Notes under the pieces: generated by a model
The model's database searches: none
The model's input: only the letters and a program-made list of their open reading frames with translations
Told to the model about the DNA's origin: nothing
Shown here: positions 58,619-64,000 of the stretch, piece by piece
Position numbering within the stretch: the stretch's first letter is position 1
Layout: each line of letters starts with the position of its first letter
Assembly (NCBI RefSeq): GCF_003263785.1
Contig: NZ_JYJK01000105.1
Coordinates: forward strand, 27,101-91,100
Source: Vibrio variabilis
GTDB taxonomy: Bacteria > Pseudomonadota > Gammaproteobacteria > Enterobacterales > Vibrionaceae
DNA length: 64,000 nt
Direction: 5' to 3'
Made by a program: the position numbers and the translations under genes

Positions 58619-58706
58619 ACGATCTTACTGATTTTCTCGCCGCACTTTCAATCTGTGTGCTATTTAAATCTTTGGTGGTATGATTCGCGCTCACAACAGG
58701 AGTTGA

Positions 58707-58778
58707 GTGAACTTTTTAAACTGGTACAGCGAACAGTGGATGTCGCGGTTGCCACACCATGAGAGTACTTATGTTTGA
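58707..58778 (+). CDS. Possible 23-aa leader ORF overlapping the idi start
   Basis: A GTG at 58707 with AGGAG four bases upstream opens a 23-codon frame (MNFLNWYSEQWMSRLPHHES, ending TYV). Its TGA overlaps the idi ATG at 58771 (ATGTTTGA). The overlap fits translational coupling. There is no homology evidence, and the ORF is short enough to be chance. Confidence 0.3.
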   Translation: MNFLNWYSEQWMSRLPHHESTYV

Positions 58779-59305
58779 AGATCTCGTTGTTGTTGTCGAT
58801 AGATTTGGAAACCCAATTGGAACCGAAGACAAATTAGATGCACACAGAATGGGCTTTCGTCACCTAGCCTTTTCGGTCATGTTGTATCGCTATCGTGATG
58901 GTGAACTTGAGTTCCTAATGCAAAAACGTGCGTCAAACAAGTATCACAGCGGTGGACTTTGGAGTAACACCTGCTGCTCTCATCCTAGACCCGACGAAGA
59001 CATCATTCATGCTTCAAAACGTCGTCTAGACGAAGAGCTCGGTATCCAAGACGCGTTAACATTTACCGATATCGGTACCATTAGTTATCTCGCCAAGTTC
59101 GACAATGGCTGACAGAAAACGAGTTGGATCATATTGTGATTGCACAAAGCAACGATGTCACACTTGATATCAACCCCGCGAGGCAGAGACGTGTGAATGG
59201 CAAGCGTTCAGTGCGATTGAACAAGCAATGATCGCTCAGCCGCAAGCCTATACCGCTTGGTTTAAACTGGTGTTCAATAAAGTCACGGCTCACCTCAACA
59301 ACTGA
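58771..59305 (+). CDS. idi: Isopentenyl-diphosphate delta-isomerase type I, two sequence indels
   Basis: Interconverts IPP and DMAPP with Mg2+/Mn2+; Nudix fold, about 178 residues after repair. Marks: FRHLAFSVMLYRYRDGELEF, WSNTCCSHPRP with the catalytic Cys, and the Nudix-like ASKRRLDEELGI with acidic ligands. One G is missing in 59107-59108 and one C near 59178. Repair yields FDNGLTENELDHIVIAQSND and NPAEAETCEWQAFSAIEQAM, with the expected late ETCEW motif. Start either 58759 or 58771; the latter has GAG eight bases upstream. In MEP-pathway bacteria Idi is useful but not essential. Confidence 0.9.
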
Positions 59306-59684
59306 TCATTACACATCCGTTATCTAGAGAATCGGCACTAACTCGCGAACTTTAGTGTCGATTCGCTGCTTCAATTTACAATGTAAAACAAGAACAGTAT
59401 TGGCTTTCAAGAGAAGCCGCGTGCAGCTTTAACCTCGCAAAATGGCAAATAGCTGCTCGCAACGCAATAACCCTTGTATTTGCCCTGTTTGCACCAAATT
59501 GAGACATCAACAGAGGCTGAGCACAACAAGCGTGCAACAGATCAAACTCCATCCCTTTTTTGGTGCAATTACCCCATTATCAACTATGCTCTTCATTGAT
59601 ATTCAGTACCTTAGCCTCTGGCGCGTTTCTTGAAAGGTAAAAGATTAGACCTACTCTAATTGCACAATTTCAGGGAGAAATAAG
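59306..59684. other. Intergenic region before glgC
   Basis: 379 bases. A hairpin AATCGGCACTAA / TTTAGTGTCGATT near 59322-59356 may end idi transcription although no T run follows. Near glgC there is an inverted repeat GATTAGA-cctac-TCTAATT at about 59644-59662. A 63-codon frame inside shows no ribosome site or family features. Confidence 0.45.
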
Positions 59685-60901
59685 ATGCAAGACGTTCTTA
59701 CCATCGTCCTAGCGGGCGGCATGGGCTCACGGTTAAGCCCCCTAACCGATGACAGAGCCAAGCCAGCAGTACCTTTTGGCGGAAAATATCGGATCATCGA
59801 CTTCACGCTAACCAACTGTTTGCACTCAGGCCTGCGTCAAATATTGGTTCTGACCCAGTACAAATCCCACTCTTTACACAAACATATCCGAGATGGTTGG
59901 TCCATCTTCAACCCAGAACTCAAAGAATACATTACTGTGGTCCCCCACAGATGAGAAAAGGTGGCGCTTGGTACGAAGGGACTGCAGATGCGATTTATCA
60001 CAATATGTGGCTACTGTCGCGAAGTGAAGCTAAGCATGTCGTGGTGTTATCGGGCGATCATATCTATCGCATGGATTACGAAGCCATGGTTCAAGAGCAC
60101 AAAGACAGCGGAGCAAAACTCACCGTAGCGTGTATGGACGTGCCTCGAGAAGAGGCGACGGCCTTTGGTGTAATGGCCACCAACGAGCAAAAGCAAGTGA
60201 CCGACTTTTACGAAAAACCGAGCGATCCTGCCTCCATGCCAGACGATCCAAATCGCTCTTTGGTTTCCATGGGTATCTATGTGTTTGAAATGGAAGCGCT
60301 GCAACAAGCATTAGAGCAAGATGCGGAGCTCGATACTTCCAGTCACGACTTTGGTAAAGACATCATCCCTAAGCTTATCGACTCACAAGGCGTCTATGCC
60401 TACAACTTTGGAGATGACAAAGGACGTGTCGCACGAGATTGCTACTGGCGCGATGTTGGCACCATCGATTCCTTTTATGAAGCAAACATGGATTTACTAG
60501 AACCTGTTCCTCCAATGAACTTGTATCAAGAAAACTGGGGAATTCGCACCTACGAGCCTCAGCTTCCACCAGCACGCACGGTTCCTTCGGCAACGGGTAA
60601 CGAAGGAATTTTTATTAACTCTATCATCGCCAATGGCGTGGTGAACTCTGGCGGCTCTGTGCACCATTCCATCTTGTCGTCCAATGTTCGTATCAATGAT
60701 GGTGCGACCATTGCCGATAGCATCTTATTTGGCGATGTCACGGTGGGAGAAGGCTGTCAGTTGGTCAACTGTATCGTCGATAAACACGTCAACATTCCTG
60801 ATGGCACCGTGATAGGCGTAAATCCAACTGAGGATGCTAAGCGCTTTCATATCTCTGAGAAAGGTATTGTAGTGATCCCTGAGGGTTATATTTTCGAATA
60901 G
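59685..60901 (+). CDS. glgC: Glucose-1-phosphate adenylyltransferase, one sequence indel
   Basis: Makes ADP-glucose from glucose-1-phosphate and ATP, the committed step of glycogen synthesis; about 405 residues after repair. Nucleotide loop VLAGGMGSRLSPLTDDRAKP, then FGGKYRIIDFTLTNCLHSGL; catalytic region SGDHIYRMDYEAMV; C-terminal left-handed beta-helix (IFINSIIANGVVNSGGSV, INDGATIADSILFGD). The C5 run at 59942-59946 lacks one C; adding it joins VVPPQMRKGGAWYEGTADA. The ATG at 59685 follows CAGGGAG. No glgA or glgB is adjacent. A bidirectional terminator follows. Confidence 0.95.
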
Positions 60902-60947
60902 TTAAACCAAACGTTTCTCCTTGAATGCAAACCAACGACAAAACCGA

Positions 60948-60977
60948 AAATAGCCGCTCTCCCCCGAGCGGCTATTT
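60948..60977. terminator. Bidirectional terminator between glgC and the chitinase gene
   Basis: AAATAGCCGCTC (60948-60959) and GAGCGGCTATTT (60966-60977): a perfect 12-base stem with a short C-rich loop. T-rich sequence follows in both directions, matching convergent glgC and chitinase genes. Confidence 0.9.
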
Positions 60978-61007
60978 GTTTTCATTCGTGTTCATTACTC
61001 TAGCACA

Positions 61008-63452
61008 CTAGATAACACACACTTTTTCCCAGCTACCATCACTGCCTGGTACCGAGTTCGTCCACCACTTGGCTTTATAAACAACGCCTTGGTAACTCAT
61101 TTTGTCGCCACCATTGGCGTGACTTGGCTTGCCTTCCCAGTCTAGATTAGGGAAATTCGGGTATTCGTTGACACCTGTTAGGCTACAAGTATCACTGCCA
61201 CCACCGCCAGTTCCGCCACCGTTACCCCCACCTGCATTCAAATCCGCAAGCGGTAGATTCGGCTGCTCAAAGGCAAAGGCATAGTCAACGCCATTGACGT
61301 TTACGGTGTAATTTGCAGGGCCAGAAATCGGTAAGTAGTACACCATATCTAGCTCGTAGGTCGCACCAGCCGCTAGATTCTTCCAGCTTGGTAAACTGAA
61401 CGCCACTCGATGCATTGGTCCATCAAGGCCACCAATATTGTTGGCTCTCGTGTGACCCGAAGCGATCACCTTCAAACCACCACCCGATTGGTCTTTCGCG
61501 TTATCGGGCGCTGAAACAGGGATATCAAACTGGAACTCTGTACCACCAGGAAGATCGCTGCCTGTGTTGTTGGTAAAGGTCACTTTCGGGTTAATTGGAT
61601 AGTTTTGATCACCGACTTTAAAGCCACTGATTGAAACCGTAATGTCCACCGCTTTTTCAGGCACCGCTCCTGTTGCCACTTTGTTGCCATAGGGCGTCGC
61701 ACTCAAGAACTTGTCGTACATGGCCTTGGTCATGCTGTTACCCATGTGGTACTCACCATTTCCCGTTGCACACGCACTCTCCGTTAAATCAACCGCACCA
61801 CGATTACCATTGGCATCAAGAACGTAACAGTTATAGTCCCCCGCTAGCTCCCAAAACATGATGCCACCAATTTCCTTGTCGATGACGTACTGCGCTTTGG
61901 TATTAATGGAATCGACATCTTCAGTGGAGAGGAAAACGTTTTTTTCTGCATTCCATAACCAAGGAGCCACAGCAACGCTGTCGTAGTGACGCGTATAGGT
62001 ACCAACAAACTTATCGGTCGGGTCATTGACAGGGTCTAAGCCATAAGCCGCAGCGTAAGAACCCCAAATGCCTTTTTCCAAGTTTTTAGCATGCCACATC
62101 GGGTTTGAGCCTGCACCCATCTCATTACCATTGGCATCTTTGTCATGCCACATGTTATCGATACCCAGTGCGCCATAACCACAATTGTTCTTCTCACCTT
62201 CACCCGTGCCTGCTGGACACTCTGATTGATTTGGTAACGGCGCTCTGCCCCACAGACCATTAGTGCCACCGGTCACATTCTTCCAACCGCGCGTATAGTA
62301 AGGAACACCAATATTGATTCGACCCGCTGGCATCGAGCCTCGGAAATAATGGTACGCCCAATCCGTGTTCAGATAACCAATCCCACCATACGCGGCAGTG
62401 CCATAAACATTCCACATCGCAAGTTCGGAATCTTTACCCGTATCATAGAGCGCGGCGTTGTGACCCACGTGATCGTTCCAAGCACCGTGCAAGTCATAGG
62501 TCATGATATTCACGTAATCGAGATACTGATTAACGGACATGGTTTCCATACCACGTAGCAAATAGCCCGATGAAGGCGCTGCGATTGTCAGCATGTAATG
62601 CACACCATCTTGCGCACTGGCCGCATCTAGCTTCTCGCGCAGCACCTTCATTAGGACTTCGTAAGACTTCCACAAATGGGGGCGTCTGGATTCGGCAAAG
62701 GCCTTATCATCTGGGTTACCTGCTCCAGACATCGAAGTTGGGTATTCGTAATCAATGTCTAAACCATCAAATTGATAGTTTCGCATCATTTCAACGGCAG
62801 AGTTGGCAAACGTCTCGATCCCTTGGGTGTTTACAGATCCATCGGCGTTGGTCGTCATCGTATAGAAGCCGCCGTCGGCGATTCGCTTGCCATCTGGACC
62901 AAAGTGTCCGCCGGTTTCAGCCCAGCCACCAATGGAAATAAGCGTTTTTACACCGTGTTTCTTTTTGGCCGTTGCTAATGCGCCAAAGTGTCCTTTAAAG
63001 CCAAGAGTGGGATCGATTTCCACCCCTGGCCATTCTTTATTAACGGCGACGTTGGTCGGATCGTTGACATCACCAACATTCACCTTGCCATCAGAGCCTA
63101 TACTGACAAATGCATAGTTAATATGAGTGAGCTGCTCCCAAGGTATGTCATTCACAAGATAGGCAGCCTGAGGATCATCACCAGAACGCCAACTGGTGAA
63201 ATAACCAATCACTCGTCTTGGGTGATCGGCGCCCATGATCTCCCGCCCCTCTGCATCGTAAATTGTACAGTAGGGGACTTGAACTCCTGGGGTTTGATAG
63301 AGACCATCAGGTCGACAGTCTGGCTGCGTAGTAGTGGCAGCTGACATTGGAGAGTAGATCGTCGCAGCGCAAATAGCAGCCAGTAAACTCAGTTTACTGC
63401 CAGTACTCACCAGCTCCTTCTGAATAGAATTTTCCATTGGTTTATTTTCCAT
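61008..63452 (-). CDS. chiA: Secreted chitinase, GH18 with CBM5/12
   Basis: Extracellular endochitinase-like enzyme of about 814 residues from the ATG at 63452 (MENKPMENSIQKELVSTGSK); the ATG at 63437 is an alternative and the frame is open to 63512. The signal peptide ends near SPMSAATTT. GH18 barrel: RRVIGYFTSWRSGDDPQAAY, TLISIGGWAETGGHFG and the catalytic FDGLDIDYEYP (DxxDxDxE). After residue about 600 comes a beta-sandwich module (DITVSISGFKVGDQ...), a Gly-rich linker (GGGNGGGTGGGGSD) and a C-terminal CBM5/12 (YQGVVYKAKWWTNSVPGSDG, SWEKV). Chitin use fits a marine Vibrio and the nearby tfoX. Frame intact. Confidence 0.92.
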   Translation of the reverse strand: MENKPMENSIQKELVSTGSKLSLLAAICAATIYSPMSAATTTQPDCRPDGLYQTPGVQVPYCTIYDAEGREIMGADHPRRVIGYFTSWRSGDDPQAAYLVNDIPWEQLTHINYAFVSIGSDGKVNVGDVNDPTNVAVNKEWPGVEIDPTLGFKGHFGALATAKKKHGVKTLISIGGWAETGGHFGPDGKRIADGGFYTMTTNADGSVNTQGIETFANSAVEMMRNYQFDGLDIDYEYPTSMSGAGNPDDKAFAESRRPHLWKSYEVLMKVLREKLDAASAQDGVHYMLTIAAPSSGYLLRGMETMSVNQYLDYVNIMTYDLHGAWNDHVGHNAALYDTGKDSELAMWNVYGTAAYGGIGYLNTDWAYHYFRGSMPAGRINIGVPYYTRGWKNVTGGTNGLWGRAPLPNQSECPAGTGEGEKNNCGYGALGIDNMWHDKDANGNEMGAGSNPMWHAKNLEKGIWGSYAAAYGLDPVNDPTDKFVGTYTRHYDSVAVAPWLWNAEKNVFLSTEDVDSINTKAQYVIDKEIGGIMFWELAGDYNCYVLDANGNRGAVDLTESACATGNGEYHMGNSMTKAMYDKFLSATPYGNKVATGAVPEKAVDITVSISGFKVGDQNYPINPKVTFTNNTGSDLPGGTEFQFDIPVSAPDNAKDQSGGGLKVIASGHTRANNIGGLDGPMHRVAFSLPSWKNLAAGATYELDMVYYLPISGPANYTVNVNGVDYAFAFEQPNLPLADLNAGGGNGGGTGGGGSDTCSLTGVNEYPNFPNLDWEGKPSHANGGDKMSYQGVVYKAKWWTNSVPGSDGSWEKVCVI

Positions 63453-63846
63453 TAAGCAGTGTTTAACACTTGATACTCGCACCCTACAGACCCATTCATC
63501 TAAAGAATGCATAACTAGCGACCGATTGATAAATCACAAATACTTTAGTTACCAAAAAAATAAAGTGGGCAAAAATTGCGCTTATTGAGATTTTTAATAG
63601 GATTTATTTAGAAATGTCTCGCAATAATTTGCCACTTAGATGTAAATGACTAGAACTTAATTTGCAGCAATAACCCAATTTTCCGACCGTGCAGAATGTT
63701 ACAAAACATTTCATTTTCAGCGTTTCTTTCTAGGCAGAAGTACTGTTTTTGACTAATCAAAAAACCAAATCAGATTTTGTCGATCTATTTTCAACAAAAT
63801 CGTCCTATAATGCTTTTATTACAGTCGGTTACATAGGATGGAAACC
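63453..63846. promoter_or_regulatory. Divergent promoter region, chitinase and lipoprotein
   Basis: 394 AT-rich bases between divergent starts. A TATAAT hexamer at 63806-63811 is placed 36 bases before the lipoprotein ATG and is a good -10; the -35 is weak. No clear CRP or ChiS-type site was recognised. Confidence 0.45.
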
Positions 63847-64000
63847 ATGAAGTTAAAATCGCTTTTGGCGAGTGCTATCGCTGCTAGTTTGTTAGTCGGG
63901 TGTGGTGCCAACACAACCCAAGGGGCCGCAGAGGGCGCGGCTGTAGGCGCGGTATCAGCAGGTATGCTGGGGGCGCTAACCGATCTTATTGTCGATGGTG
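63847..64000 (+). CDS. Glycine-zipper lipoprotein, cut by the window edge
   Basis: The first 51 codons of a lipoprotein: MKLKSLLASAIAASLLVGCG with lipobox LVGC (Cys about residue 19). A Gly/Ala-rich glycine-zipper-like stretch follows (AAEGAAVGAVSAGMLGAL), as in small outer-membrane lipoproteins. The ATG at 63847 has AGGATGG upstream. The C-terminal part is outside the window. Confidence 0.8.
   Translation, partial: MKLKSLLASAIAASLLVGCGANTTQGAAEGAAVGAVSAGMLGALTDLIVDG

Noticed and set aside
59442..59633. 63-codon ORF with CICPVC before glgC
   Set aside because: No ribosome site, atypical codon use, and it lies in the glgC promoter region. The cysteine pair alone is not enough.
1..64000. Prophage, integron, insertion sequence or tRNA-linked island
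   Set aside because: No integrase, transposase, attC-like array, terminal inverted repeats or tRNA gene was recognised, and gene content is ordinary chromosomal accessory type.

Overview
The window looks like chromosomal DNA of a marine gamma-proteobacterium, most likely Vibrionaceae. Supporting genes are a TfoX/Sxy competence regulator, a secreted GH18 chitinase, a group 2 Mrp antiporter with fused MrpA/B, a complete rbsDACBKR operon, a Lap-type giant adhesin with its own type I secretion system, and many small Vibrio-type hypothetical genes. I saw no rRNA, tRNA, prophage, insertion sequence, integrase or CRISPR array.

Layout. 1-3.9 kb: mrpA', mrpC and the start of mrpD on the minus strand. 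4-7.4 kb: a zinc-ribbon mini-protein, uspE, rhlE and acpH. 7.7-10.9 kb: three plus-strand polytopic membrane proteins, two of them unrecognised, then YitT. 11-15.2 kb: an exported intradiol-dioxygenase-like protein, a hypothetical, a lipoprotein, rlhA and a 58-aa protein. 15.5-18.2 kb: a contiguous TldD/TldE-like pair. 18.3-20.7 kb: a short-Q-loop (Cio-type) bd oxidase with an FNR-like box. 21.1-24.2 kb: selO and a Bcr/CflA-type MFS pump. 24.3-30.6 kb: the ribose operon with two identical RbsR-type operators. 30.8-35.6 kb: a PAS-GGDEF-degenerate EAL protein, a sugar O-acetyltransferase, a DJ-1/PfpI protein, and a GST divergent from a TetR regulator. 35.6-52.9 kb: a minus-strand operon for a ~3,577-residue repeat adhesin, its ABC/HlyD/TolC exporter, an OmpA-like lipoprotein and a PstS-like binding protein. 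52.9-55.9 kb: small genes, a cupin, tfoX and a membrane protein. 56-58.6 kb: the AmmeMemoRadiSam triad. 58.7-64 kb: idi, glgC, chitinase and a lipoprotein cut by the edge.

A technical feature dominates reading of the window. I count about 25 single-base indels in otherwise well-conserved genes, mostly one missing base in a G/C run, that split 15 genes into two or more frames. The most economical explanation is uncorrected sequencing error. I therefore annotate those genes as single CDSs and give each indel position.

The two most system-like loci are the AmmeMemoRadiSam set (radical SAM enzyme divergent from overlapping MEMO1-like and AMMECR1-like genes, function unknown as a system) and the adhesin operon. 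The adhesin carries an alternating two-type Ig-like repeat block and its operon ends in two extra envelope proteins.
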